Assembly: GCA_002690495.1 (NCBI GenBank)
Contig: NZEV01000022.1
Span: 1-33,828, forward strand
Origin: Legionellales bacterium
Lineage (GTDB): Bacteria > Pseudomonadota > Gammaproteobacteria > Comchoanobacterales > Comchoanobacteraceae
Length of the DNA stretch: 33,828 bases
Reading direction: 5' to 3'
In this document: positions 15,960 through 24,530 of the stretch, piece after piece
How positions within the stretch are numbered: the stretch's first letter is position 1
Layout of the letters: each line of letters opens with the position of its first letter
Notes under the pieces: model-generated
What the model was told of the DNA's origin: nothing
What the model saw: the letters and a program-made list of their open reading frames with translations, nothing else
The model's database searches: none
Program-made: the position numbers and the translations under genes

Positions 15960-17414
15960 CTAATTAGTAGTTAGGATTAAATTTTTTCCCATAATTTGAG
16001 TAGGTATTCTCACGTTCATTGCTGTAAGCATTGTAGGTAAGATGTCAATCAAAGTGCCTTTTGGACGTAATTTTACATCCTTACAATAAACAAACGGAAT
16101 CATAGAAGGTGTGTGCGAGGTCATATTGATTTGATCTTCAGGTCGGTACATCCATTCAGCATTACCATGATCCGCGCAGATCATTAATTCGTAATGATGT
16201 GTTTTACAATACTCGTAGACCATTGCAAGATGATGATCAATTGACTCTACAGCTTCGATAGTGGCATTAAAATGACCTGTGTGCCCAACCATATCCGCAT
16301 TGGCAAAATTAGCAATAATACAATCTGTACCCAGTTTAACTTGTTGTAATATCTTTTGAGTCACCTCATCAATTGACATCTTAGGTGCTTGGTCATACGT
16401 TGTGACCTTCGGAGAAGGCACCAGTATTCGTTGTTCATTTAAAAATGGACGATCATGACCACCATTTAGAAAATACGTGACATGGGGATACTTCTCAGTT
16501 TCTGCAATTCTAGATTGGCTTAAACCTGCATTAGCAATGATTGAGCCAAGACAAACATTCACTGGTTGTTTCGGAAATAAAATATCTGTTTTAAGATGAT
16601 AATCAGTTAAAGTGACCACTGGCAACTGGTCTTTAAAACGCTGTGTTAACTGCACCATTCGATCAGGTCTAAAATTCATCATTAACATCAAATCATTATC
16701 CTGAACTGGTATATTTGAAAATGATTTTGGTAATATAAACTCATCTGACAAATCATTCTGGTATGATGATTCTACATATTGAAGCACATCCTCATGGTTT
16801 AATGGATCATAGAGATGACCAGAAATGGCTTTTACAGCATGATCAGTTCGATCCCATCGTTGATCTCTATCCATCGCATAAAAACGTCCACTAATACTAG
16901 CCACTTGATGATGGGGTAATAGTTGATTGATAAACGGCTGCAGTTCTCTCAAAGCCACATTAGGAATCGTATCACGTCCATCCAAAATCAAGTGCAATCG
17001 TACATCATAGTCACTTAATGTTCTGAGGGTTTCAAACCAGTGGTCAATGTGCGCATGTACCCCACCTGATGAAATCAGTCCAACACAATGAATGACACCA
17101 ATAGGTGCATGTTTCTTGACCGTGCTGGACATTCTTTTGGAAAACTCACCATCCGCGATCGCTTGATTAATCTGAAGTAATGACTGAGGGATAATCTGCC
17201 CCGTGCCGATGTGCATATGACCTACTTCAGAATTACCCATTTGGCCCCTAGGTAACCCAACCGTTTCTCCACATGCAGATAGTAAGCTTTTGGGGTACTG
17301 ACCCTTTAAATAATCCCAAAATGGCGTTTGAGCAGATGCAATTGCATTATAGCGTGTTTCCCTTCGCACACCCCATCCATCAAGTATTATGATTGCCAAA
17401 CGATTATGATTCAC
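15960..17414 (-). CDS. gpmI: 2,3-bisphosphoglycerate-independent phosphoglycerate mutase
   Basis: This Mn-dependent glycolytic enzyme interconverts 3- and 2-phosphoglycerate. The 484-aa product begins with the alkaline-phosphatase-like metal site LAIIILDGWG (Asp12). The phosphorylated Ser62 lies in GQMGNSEVGHMHIG. HIDHWFETL, LILDGRD, SGRFYAMDRDQRWDR and the second metal motif ICADHGNAEW are all present. It is somewhat shorter than E. coli GpmI (514 aa). The start is GTG with no clear Shine-Dalgarno, but length and the N-terminal alignment fit. It follows miaE by 52 nt. Confidence 0.96.
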   Translation of the reverse strand: MNHNRLAIIILDGWGVRRETRYNAIASAQTPFWDYLKGQYPKSLLSACGETVGLPRGQMGNSEVGHMHIGTGQIIPQSLLQINQAIADGEFSKRMSSTVKKHAPIGVIHCVGLISSGGVHAHIDHWFETLRTLSDYDVRLHLILDGRDTIPNVALRELQPFINQLLPHHQVASISGRFYAMDRDQRWDRTDHAVKAISGHLYDPLNHEDVLQYVESSYQNDLSDEFILPKSFSNIPVQDNDLMLMMNFRPDRMVQLTQRFKDQLPVVTLTDYHLKTDILFPKQPVNVCLGSIIANAGLSQSRIAETEKYPHVTYFLNGGHDRPFLNEQRILVPSPKVTTYDQAPKMSIDEVTQKILQQVKLGTDCIIANFANADMVGHTGHFNATIEAVESIDHHLAMVYEYCKTHHYELMICADHGNAEWMYRPEDQINMTSHTPSMIPFVYCKDVKLRPKGTLIDILPTMLTAMNVRIPTQIMGKNLILTTN

Positions 17415-17466
17415 AACACATATTATTCATGATGCATTGTGTTTATACAAGTGCTATTTCCAAACC

Positions 17467-18090
17467 TCAGTCTGATCCATGAGGACTATGGAATCGTACT
17501 AGATGACTTTTTTGATTTAACCAATGTGATTCTTGTTGAGAGAACTCATTAATTTTTGATTGTATTGACTCAATTGAACATTGTTGAGCAAAATGAAGAT
17601 ATTGAATACAATGTCTTTTTTCAGCATCATGAAGACGTTGATAAAAACGTTTAAGATCGCCATCTAGATAATCAGATATCATTGCCATTCGCTCACAACT
17701 TCGCGCTTCAATGATAGCTGCTATAATCAGTGTATCGATCAAGAAATGTTTAGGATCTTTATTAATCATCTTCCCCATGAACGCACCGTATTCACTTGGT
17801 TTTAAGGAGCGATAAGTCTTTTTTCTACGCTTTAAGTGCTTAATCACCTGTTCGAAATGAACCATTTCTTCCCTCACTAATTTAGAAAGCGAAGACACAA
17901 ATGGCTGTTCAGGAAAACGATAAATCAGAGTCATCGCAGTTTGAGCTGCTTTTCGCTCACAATGTGCATGGTCAATCAGAAGGAGCTCTAAATCCTGAGT
18001 AACCCGTGATGCCCATGATGGTGGAGTTGCATCAAATAACACATCGTTATAATCTTCAAAGTGCTCTTTAATGTGAGAATGATTGTCCAT
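17467..18090 (-). CDS. miaE: tRNA 2-methylthio-N6-isopentenyladenosine hydroxylase MiaE
   Basis: MiaE is a ferritin-like diiron monooxygenase that hydroxylates ms2i6A at tRNA position 37. The 207-aa product carries the expected ligands in two ExxH pairs and two lone Glu: E45 (DHAHCERKAA), E75/H78 (EEMVHF), E128 (IIEARSCERM) and E157/H160 (AEKRHC). The VREEMVHFEQV helix is diagnostic. The modification depends on MiaA and MiaB, which are not in this window. The start codon faces the unknown 300-aa gene across an 85-nt divergent region. Confidence 0.93.
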   Translation of the reverse strand: MDNHSHIKEHFEDYNDVLFDATPPSWASRVTQDLELLLIDHAHCERKAAQTAMTLIYRFPEQPFVSSLSKLVREEMVHFEQVIKHLKRRKKTYRSLKPSEYGAFMGKMINKDPKHFLIDTLIIAAIIEARSCERMAMISDYLDGDLKRFYQRLHDAEKRHCIQYLHFAQQCSIESIQSKINEFSQQESHWLNQKSHLVRFHSPHGSD

Positions 18091-18124
18091 AGCCTAAACT
18101 GCAATTAAATAAAAATATGAAAAA

Positions 18125-18144
18125 AAATGTAAATAATTACATTT
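18125..18144. promoter_or_regulatory. Perfect dyad upstream of the 300-aa gene (possible operator)
   Basis: AAATGTAA and TTACATTT form an 8-bp perfect inverted repeat around a 4-nt centre (ATAA). It ends 5 nt before a perfect -10 box and covers the expected -35 position. That placement suits a regulator binding site more than a terminator, since no T-run follows. No regulator can be named. Confidence 0.4.
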
Positions 18145-18149
18145 ATAAC

Positions 18150-18155
18150 TATAAT
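18150..18155 (+). promoter_or_regulatory. Putative -10 box of the 300-aa gene
   Basis: A perfect TATAAT lies 20 nt before the ATG at 18176. The -35 position (ATGTAA, 17-nt spacer) is poor and lies inside the dyad, as expected for a promoter that is controlled by a bound protein. Confidence 0.4.
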
Positions 18156-18175
18156 TCGAAAATAGGTGATGATCA

Positions 18176-19078
18176 ATGAATTTAGATTTTTGTCAGTTAG
18201 AAGAAAATGGCCAATGGACACATTGGCATACTTTTATTGCGTTATGGAGAAATCCATCATTAATTTTTAATGCTGACTTTTGGAAAGGTGTATATTTTCA
18301 AAGAGAAAAAGTCAGTTACTATATTTCTCGTATCAATGATTTTTTCAATGAAGAGACTCAACGCAACATCATGTGCAAACATGAACTGAAGTTTATAAGA
18401 GATGGTTGCAAACAATACGAACACTTAATGAACGAAAGTGAAAAAAAGCAATATAACAAATTCATAGACACATTAATTCAAATGAAAGAGCAAGAGCAAC
18501 AATTAAAACAAATCGAAGCAGCCGCTCGAATAATCAAAATCAGAACTCAACTAGAGGATCTCAACTACACAGATGGGATAGAAAAAATTTCAAAAGTTGA
18601 GAATCAAATAGAAAAATTAAAAAAACTCTATGATTATCAGGAACTAAAAAAGCACATTATTAAACTAAAATTTGAACATTATCTACATTCAATATGCCCT
18701 GACAATGCAACTATTGAATCAGTGACGAGATATGTTGATCAAAACACATGTGAACTGCAAGCATTAAATCATAACGATGCTTTTTTCAAAGAAATCGATC
18801 AAATCATATTGGATAGCTATAAAGGCCTATATGAAACTATATTTAACAAACGCTTTTTAGATGCCATTAGCCAATTTAAAATTATTTCTGGAGATAATGA
18901 ATTATTGGATGCATTGATTCGCTCGGTAAATATTTTCGTATTTAATTATTATGCAACTGAATGTAGATTATCTCGTGGTCATTCCAATGAAGGGTTAAAA
19001 ACATTTTTTGATTCACCAAATCAATCAAATCAATCTGTTTTCAAACATGAAGACACATATCTGCATAACAAAGTGTAG
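18176..19078 (+). CDS. Hypothetical coiled-coil protein, 300 aa
   Basis: I do not recognise this protein. The N-terminal part is rich in aromatic residues (NGQWTHWHTFIALWRNP, about 11-27). A long charged helical stretch with heptad-like spacing runs from about 85 to 165 (MKEQEQQLKQIEAAARIIKI). The C-terminal part is again helical and ends in a polar tail with repeated NQS. No signal peptide, membrane helix or enzyme motif is visible. The start has AGGTGATGATCA upstream, giving a good Shine-Dalgarno. It is the first of three co-oriented unknown genes. Secreted effector or cytoskeletal-type functions are possible but unsupported by homology. Confidence 0.75.
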   Translation: MNLDFCQLEENGQWTHWHTFIALWRNPSLIFNADFWKGVYFQREKVSYYISRINDFFNEETQRNIMCKHELKFIRDGCKQYEHLMNESEKKQYNKFIDTLIQMKEQEQQLKQIEAAARIIKIRTQLEDLNYTDGIEKISKVENQIEKLKKLYDYQELKKHIIKLKFEHYLHSICPDNATIESVTRYVDQNTCELQALNHNDAFFKEIDQIILDSYKGLYETIFNKRFLDAISQFKIISGDNELLDALIRSVNIFVFNYYATECRLSRGHSNEGLKTFFDSPNQSNQSVFKHEDTYLHNKV

Positions 19079-19129
19079 TATATTTCTTACATATTATTAG
19101 GATATATATTACAAAAAGGAATAAAAAGC

Positions 19130-19159
19130 TTGCAATTGATATATCATATCTATTATATT
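19130..19159 (+). promoter_or_regulatory. Putative promoter of the 313-aa/908-aa pair
   Basis: TTGCAA (19130-19135) and TATATT (19154-19159) are 18 nt apart, 28 nt before the chosen ATG. This suggests the second and third island genes have a transcript separate from the first. Confidence 0.4.
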
Positions 19160-19187
19160 AGAAAACAATTATAAATGAGGTATGATT

Positions 19188-20129
19188 ATGGATCAGAGAT
19201 TAGCACCACTAACAATTTTTAGGAACCCCCAAAACTCAGACAGTCAAGTTGTATCGGTATTCTCGGCTGGTCTGCAATCGGATGTTGGTATACATCTCCT
19301 AATCCGGAATATAAAGGAAAATAAAGAAAATGCGCTGAATGAATTAAGTGCATGGGTAAATCAAGATCGATGGGGACGAGCAAATTTATTGGCAAATGCT
19401 GTTATTAATGATAAAAATCCAGCCCTAGATTCATTGAAATTAATTTTGCTTAAAGAAAACTCACTAGAGCATGTAGATGTGAACATCTTTTCAATATTAA
19501 AAGATGAAATTCAGAAAGAAACATTTTCATCATTGTTTGACAAAATAACATTAAATGCATCTTTGAAAGAAATTTTACAACACGTAAATACACAGTGCCT
19601 TAATGACGCATTCCGTGGATTGAGACAGAATATTACAGCCACTGTGACTGACCCTGCAAATGTTTCAAACAATGAAAGATATACACATGCGTTTAAATGG
19701 CTTTGTTCACAATACTCCGATGATTCAGAATCTCATTTTGACTTTAGGTTGCAAGTGCGAACTTTTCTGAATTCACTATTAGCCCTGAACCAACGAGATA
19801 CAGAATTTCAATATAGGAATCCAAGTTTATTTAACGGTAAAGTCCATTTTTCAATTACTAAACTTGCTCCATCAAATGAAACTTCATTGATACAAATGGC
19901 AGATTTTGTTGGTCAAATGCTTGGGGACATGGCAAAAGAAAATGAGGCACTTACAATCGAAAATAAAAAATTAAAACTTGAAAATGACGATTTATCAAGA
20001 ATGAAAAGGCAAAGAATGGACAATACAAACAAAAGCGGTTTTTTCGTTTCTGCACAGACTACTGATGAAAACAGTACCCCAGATCAAATGAACCAATCCT
20101 CTACAGCATATACAGCAAATGATTTTTAA
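19188..20129 (+). CDS. Hypothetical protein with C-terminal coiled coil, 313 aa
   Basis: This family is not recognised. The first two thirds look helical and soluble. A short, regular coiled coil (ENEALTIENKKLKLENDDL, about 251-269) is followed at once by a basic patch KRQR and a Ser/Thr/Asn/Gln-rich tail of about 35 residues. There are two in-frame ATGs. GAGG at 19177-19180 is only 1 nt from the first (19182) but 7 nt from the second (19188), so the latter is chosen. The next gene begins 15 nt downstream, so the two are almost certainly co-transcribed. The coil suggests self-assembly or a partner protein. Confidence 0.75.
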   Translation: MDQRLAPLTIFRNPQNSDSQVVSVFSAGLQSDVGIHLLIRNIKENKENALNELSAWVNQDRWGRANLLANAVINDKNPALDSLKLILLKENSLEHVDVNIFSILKDEIQKETFSSLFDKITLNASLKEILQHVNTQCLNDAFRGLRQNITATVTDPANVSNNERYTHAFKWLCSQYSDDSESHFDFRLQVRTFLNSLLALNQRDTEFQYRNPSLFNGKVHFSITKLAPSNETSLIQMADFVGQMLGDMAKENEALTIENKKLKLENDDLSRMKRQRMDNTNKSGFFVSAQTTDENSTPDQMNQSSTAYTANDF

Positions 20130-20144
20130 GTCAGGGAGATCATC

Positions 20145-22871
20145 ATGGCAGCAACAACTAATCAAGTTAATCTAGCTACTCACGAACAGGCGTTTTATGA
20201 CTCCTGGTATGGCAAAATTTATGATTTTTTCAAAAATTTGCTGTCATGGTTGTTCTCATTCAATGAAAGTACATACGAAAGACAACAACTAGTTCAAAGC
20301 TATGTTACGCATTTTTTAAATGATAAGGCTAGTGATATATTAGATGCCACAAAAGATCTTACTCTTAAAACAATTAAACAGTTTATTAATGATCATCAAG
20401 ATCAATGTGAAAAGATCATCCGTGATATTTTTTTAAACACTTTCGAAGATCATCAATTAGAACAGTCAAAAATGATTAATTTTGATAATCTATTAACAGA
20501 ACTAAATATCGATTCATCTCATATTTTTGATACTACTACTACACAAATTTTATTATTAAAACATTACAATGAATCTAATAATAAAGAAGTGGCAGTTTCA
20601 GATAAACATGAACCATTAAAAAATTTCATTTTTCAATTTACTTCACCGGAGTATTTTTTAGAAATTACCAAAAATGAAATTGATCCAAAAGTCATTAAAT
20701 TTTATATTGAGTTTTTTCTATCTTTACCTGAATGGAAAGATACTAATAATACAAGAACATTACTTGAAATGTGTTCTCATTTTTGGTTACATTTTTTCAG
20801 TACAAAGAATGAAATAGATCTATCTTTTTTAAGTCAAGTGGAAGGCGTAAGTTTGTCAATTTTATTTTATGTTTATAAAGACAATGATTCATTTCACTTT
20901 TCTCAACTATTAGACTACAACTTACTCGATACTAATTTAATATTGTTTTACGTAAATCAGCTTTTAGGGCAATACGCAGGAACGATAGAAGAATTTGACC
21001 CAAATAAATTTAGACTATTGCAAAAAGCATATGACATATTAATTGATAGGAGTGATCAATTTTTTGAATTTTCAGACGTTCATAGGCATTCAGATGTAAC
21101 TTATATTCAAGAAAAAAATAATACTATATCACAAGAAATAAATTTCACTGATCCAACAGACCCAATCACCCCAATCACTGCAAAACTAGCACATTTTCTA
21201 CTGCTACATGCAATTCATTTTCAATTTATAAAAAATGAAGAAATTCATGTAAATACATTGCAACAATTAGAACTATTATCTCAATGCATGGACTTAGAAC
21301 AACAATACCAATCATTAGCAACATTTAATATAGAAAGCGATGCTTACCAACCAGATGGGCTTAAATCTGCATTATTTTCACTTCAGTATGAAGTGTTTAA
21401 ACATTTTGGAAAAGATCAATATCCAATCTCAAATTCAATTGCTAAAGGTTATCTTCCCTTCTTCCTTCAGAAACAACACAATTTTTTGGATGAGATAACT
21501 GTTTGTGAATCAGGTAATGATGTCGAAAATGAACAAGTTTCAGTTGATGAAAATGATGGAATATCACAAGTACTTGCGCAGCATATTCCATCCGCTGAAG
21601 ATTTCTTGGCATTAGTAACACAAGATACTGACACTCAACAAGCACTTTCTGTACTTAATTACGTAGAATTTGAAGAAAGAGATGAAGTGAAAGCATTAAT
21701 GACTTTTAAATCGATCCTGGAAGATGCAAAAAGTTTTAACACTCTGCAAGAATTTGAAAAATCTTGTCCTAATTTTGTTTCAGAAAAAGAAATAATTACA
21801 CTATGGAATAAATACTCCACATTTCTTAACAGTTTACCTAAAGAGACAATTTATCAACTAGCATTTTATTCTAAGTTACTTTTCGACACTGAACATAACA
21901 AGAATTTAGCAAATAAAAAAGATGTTTATCGGCCATATCTTGAATCATTGAAGGAAGGTTTTGATGATAGAAATATCATTTCAACATACGAATTAACTCA
22001 AGAATCAAATTTCCCAAAATATTTAATGAAGGAAATAAGACTATTCTTATTTAGTAGATTATTAAAAATGGATAATAAAGAACAGAAGCATTTTAAACTC
22101 ATCGATGATCTATATTTAAAAGGCCAATACGACTTTAAAGCATTAGCCGGTGCTATGGATCAAATAAGATATGTCCAATTTGCATCTGTATCAAAAAGAG
22201 TGATAGATGCTAAGCAACGACCAATTGTGGAATATGGAAAACAATTCGCAAATTTAGTCCAAAATTGCAGAACAAATGCAACAATTTCACTAGATTTTCC
22301 AAATGAATTTATTTTATTTTTTAAGGACCATGCCTTTTTTATCTTAAGTACTTTTGTTTCTTGCCTAAATCCAGGAGAGAATTTAGTTGAATTTTTAAGA
22401 TTAATTCGTGATATGAGAAGTGTTGAAATTGAAATAGAACAGAGTGTTTCCAATCTTATAGAAGATCTTAAACGTTTTTTAGAATCTTTTAGTTCGATTG
22501 AATTAACACCACAAAGTGTTAAAAAGTTTTTTGAACTATTTGATACCAAGCCATCTCAAATCTTTGCCGAACAATTAGAACTAAAATTAAGTGGACAATT
22601 ACAAAGCATAGATTTAAATCAAGATATAAAACACATATTGTCTCTTATTAACACAATTATTGAAACCGACCTTAAGCCAGAATTTAAGAATGATGTATGT
22701 GTTGATGAAGTTACTCATTCGGATAAAGAAAACCAAAACGATAATGCTAGCAACGTTACTACTAGACGTGGTAGTGATTTTGGTATGTTCAAAAAAGATA
22801 GCGTGTCCGAGCATAATGAGAATGATCATGGTGTTAGTTATGGGTTAGAGGGATTATTTAGCCCAACTTGA
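20145..22871 (+). CDS. Large hypothetical protein, 908 aa
   Basis: No family is recognised in this 908-aa product, the largest gene in the window. It appears all-helical and very rich in Phe, Leu, Asn, Asp and Glu. Near the N-terminus an aromatic amphipathic stretch (KIYDFFKNLLSWLFSFNEST, about 24-43) could be a membrane-binding helix. No enzyme motif, signal peptide or clear transmembrane domain is seen. The last ~65 residues are polar and disordered-looking (HSDKENQNDNASN), ending GLEGLFSPT. GGGAG lies 8 nt before the ATG. Its 3' end overlaps the end of the opposite-strand rluB by 14 nt. Size, composition and tail are compatible with a secreted effector; this is only a hypothesis. Confidence 0.8.
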   Translation: MAATTNQVNLATHEQAFYDSWYGKIYDFFKNLLSWLFSFNESTYERQQLVQSYVTHFLNDKASDILDATKDLTLKTIKQFINDHQDQCEKIIRDIFLNTFEDHQLEQSKMINFDNLLTELNIDSSHIFDTTTTQILLLKHYNESNNKEVAVSDKHEPLKNFIFQFTSPEYFLEITKNEIDPKVIKFYIEFFLSLPEWKDTNNTRTLLEMCSHFWLHFFSTKNEIDLSFLSQVEGVSLSILFYVYKDNDSFHFSQLLDYNLLDTNLILFYVNQLLGQYAGTIEEFDPNKFRLLQKAYDILIDRSDQFFEFSDVHRHSDVTYIQEKNNTISQEINFTDPTDPITPITAKLAHFLLLHAIHFQFIKNEEIHVNTLQQLELLSQCMDLEQQYQSLATFNIESDAYQPDGLKSALFSLQYEVFKHFGKDQYPISNSIAKGYLPFFLQKQHNFLDEITVCESGNDVENEQVSVDENDGISQVLAQHIPSAEDFLALVTQDTDTQQALSVLNYVEFEERDEVKALMTFKSILEDAKSFNTLQEFEKSCPNFVSEKEIITLWNKYSTFLNSLPKETIYQLAFYSKLLFDTEHNKNLANKKDVYRPYLESLKEGFDDRNIISTYELTQESNFPKYLMKEIRLFLFSRLLKMDNKEQKHFKLIDDLYLKGQYDFKALAGAMDQIRYVQFASVSKRVIDAKQRPIVEYGKQFANLVQNCRTNATISLDFPNEFILFFKDHAFFILSTFVSCLNPGENLVEFLRLIRDMRSVEIEIEQSVSNLIEDLKRFLESFSSIELTPQSVKKFFELFDTKPSQIFAEQLELKLSGQLQSIDLNQDIKHILSLINTIIETDLKPEFKNDVCVDEVTHSDKENQNDNASNVTTRRGSDFGMFKKDSVSEHNENDHGVSYGLEGLFSPT

Positions 22872-23517
22872 TGCTGCCATAGGAGATTCTTCTTAGTCTG
22901 ACTACTGTAAGATTTTGGGATTGAAAGAGTCTCCTTACGATTCTATTTCTACCACTAGTTGTTGTAACTTGTGCAATACACCCTTTTTCTTTTTGTGTTT
23001 TTACATGTATTTGTTCAAAGCTTGACACCCCATCTTCTAGCTGAACACCTTCAATAAGAGATTTTATTTTTTTCTCTGTCAAGATACCCCTCAAGGTCAC
23101 ATGGTAAGTACGTCTAATATTTGATTTGGGGTGCATTAAATAGTTTGCATACTCACCATCATTTGTGAAAATCAAAAGACCGGAGGTATTAATATCCAAA
23201 CGCCCCACCATAATCCAACGACCACTCTTTACAGGAGGTAAGCGCTCGAAGACAGTTGGTCTTTTTTTCTCATCTGATCGGGTACATACTTCTCCTATTC
23301 TCTTATCTAATACAAATACTTCTCTTTCCTTTTTGTTGCGTAGACGATGTCGGGTATCTAGTCGCTGAAGATCGATACACACCTCACTATCCAAACTGAC
23401 TATCTGACCGATTGTTGCAGGCAAAGCATCTACTGTAACACGCCCCTCTAAGATCAATTTTTCTGCCGATCTTCGTGAGTAATGACTACATTCCGCAATT
23501 AATTTTTGAATTCTCAT
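22858..23517 (-). CDS. rluB: 23S rRNA pseudouridine synthase, RluB-type, C-terminally short
   Basis: RluB isomerises a uridine of 23S rRNA helix 80-93 (U2605 in E. coli). An S4 RNA-binding domain (MRIQKLIAECSHYSRRSAEKLI) is followed by the RsuA/RluB catalytic domain with the Asp-containing signature GRLDINTSGLLIFTNDGE (Asp about 108) and TTSGRNRIVRRLF. The product ends soon after LRRISYGSIKLG, so the usual PxGxxRGGW segment and basic tail are absent; it has 219 aa against 291 in E. coli. The frame opens at a TTG (23523), but the ATG at 23517 aligns with the family start. The 3' end overlaps the 908-aa gene. Confidence 0.88.
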   Translation of the reverse strand: MRIQKLIAECSHYSRRSAEKLILEGRVTVDALPATIGQIVSLDSEVCIDLQRLDTRHRLRNKKEREVFVLDKRIGEVCTRSDEKKRPTVFERLPPVKSGRWIMVGRLDINTSGLLIFTNDGEYANYLMHPKSNIRRTYHVTLRGILTEKKIKSLIEGVQLEDGVSSFEQIHVKTQKEKGCIAQVTTTSGRNRIVRRLFQSQNLTVVRLRRISYGSIKLG

Positions 23518-23562
23518 AAACAATTTTTATCACTTGACTATATCAATTACTAGCCATTTTGC

Positions 23563-23571
23563 TATTATAAC
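23563..23571. promoter_or_regulatory. Divergent -10 elements between rluB and hldD
   Basis: The 86-nt gap holds TATAAT on the minus strand (23564-23569), facing rluB, and TATTAT/TATAAC on the plus strand at the same place (23563-23571), facing hldD. Both -35 candidates are weak, so only the -10 region is marked. Confidence 0.3.
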
Positions 23572-23603
23572 ATATGAGTATTTTGTTTTAAACGGAGAAA
23601 AAG

Positions 23604-24530
23604 ATGATCATTGTAACAGGTGGTGCAGGTTTTATAGGTAGCCATTTAATTCAAGCACTAAATAAAATCGGCTATGATCACATCTGTGTAGTTGATGACT
23701 TAACCGATGGAAAGAAAATACATAATCTTTCTGATCTAAAATTTAGTGACTATTTAGACTGTTCTGAATTTTATCAACCCATGCGCTTAGCCCAAATGGT
23801 TCAACAGGCCGAGGTTGTGTTTCATCAAGGCGCAAATTCAAGCACAACGGAATGGAACGGTCAAGCCGTTATGTTACAAAATTACTCAACATCTAAACAA
23901 ATTTTAGAGTGTTGTAATCAATTTGATACACCCATGATTTATGCTAGTTCAGCCAGTGTCTATGGCAATTCAAAAATATTTTCAATCTCACCAGAAAATG
24001 AACACCCCTTAAACCCCTATGCCTTTTCTAAGTGGCAATTTGATCGTTTTGTACAGGCACATGAGCCATTTAAATGTCCATTAGTTGGGTTAAGGTACTT
24101 TAATGTTTACGGACCCAGAGAAGATCACAAAGGAGGCCAGGCCTCTCCTTTCACTCAATTCACCAAGCAATATCAACAACAACAAACTGTTAAGGTGTTT
24201 GAGGGGTCAGATCATTTCTTAAGAGACTTTGTCTCTGTATATGATGTAGTCAAGGTCATTATATGGATGTGGCAACATCGAAAATCAGGAATTTTCAATG
24301 TTGGTACTGGGCAAACGGCTAGTTTTATGGATGTCGCTAACCTCATCTCACCCAATGTTGAAACAATCCCCTTTCCTGAACATTTAAAAGGTGCCTATCA
24401 AGATTATACCTGTGCAGATTTAAGAGCGCTTCGAAGAGCTGGTTTTCAACATCAATTCCTGAATATTCAAGAGGGATATCAAAAAATGCAATCAGAACTT
24501 CAACTGGTCACTGAGAAAGCGCTTGTATAA
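23604..24530 (+). CDS. hldD: ADP-L-glycero-D-manno-heptose 6-epimerase
   Basis: HldD converts ADP-D-glycero- to ADP-L-glycero-D-manno-heptose, the heptose donor for the LPS inner core. The 308-aa extended SDR has the NADP motif TGGAGFIGSH, FHQGANSSTTEWNG, the catalytic YxxxK at Y139-K143 (NPYAFSKW) with Ser116 nearby, and LRYFNVYGPREDHKG, all family-specific. GGAG lies about 8 nt before the ATG. The 3' end overlaps the convergent hydrolase gene by 23 nt. With lpxK and msbA in the same window, it shows that a heptose-containing LPS core is made. Confidence 0.96.
   Translation: MIIVTGGAGFIGSHLIQALNKIGYDHICVVDDLTDGKKIHNLSDLKFSDYLDCSEFYQPMRLAQMVQQAEVVFHQGANSSTTEWNGQAVMLQNYSTSKQILECCNQFDTPMIYASSASVYGNSKIFSISPENEHPLNPYAFSKWQFDRFVQAHEPFKCPLVGLRYFNVYGPREDHKGGQASPFTQFTKQYQQQQTVKVFEGSDHFLRDFVSVYDVVKVIIWMWQHRKSGIFNVGTGQTASFMDVANLISPNVETIPFPEHLKGAYQDYTCADLRALRRAGFQHQFLNIQEGYQKMQSELQLVTEKALV

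Noticed and set aside
22160-22549. Minus-strand ORF of 129 aa inside the 908-aa gene
   Set aside because: The plus-strand frame is much longer and has a good start site; low G+C and few antisense stops explain this shadow.
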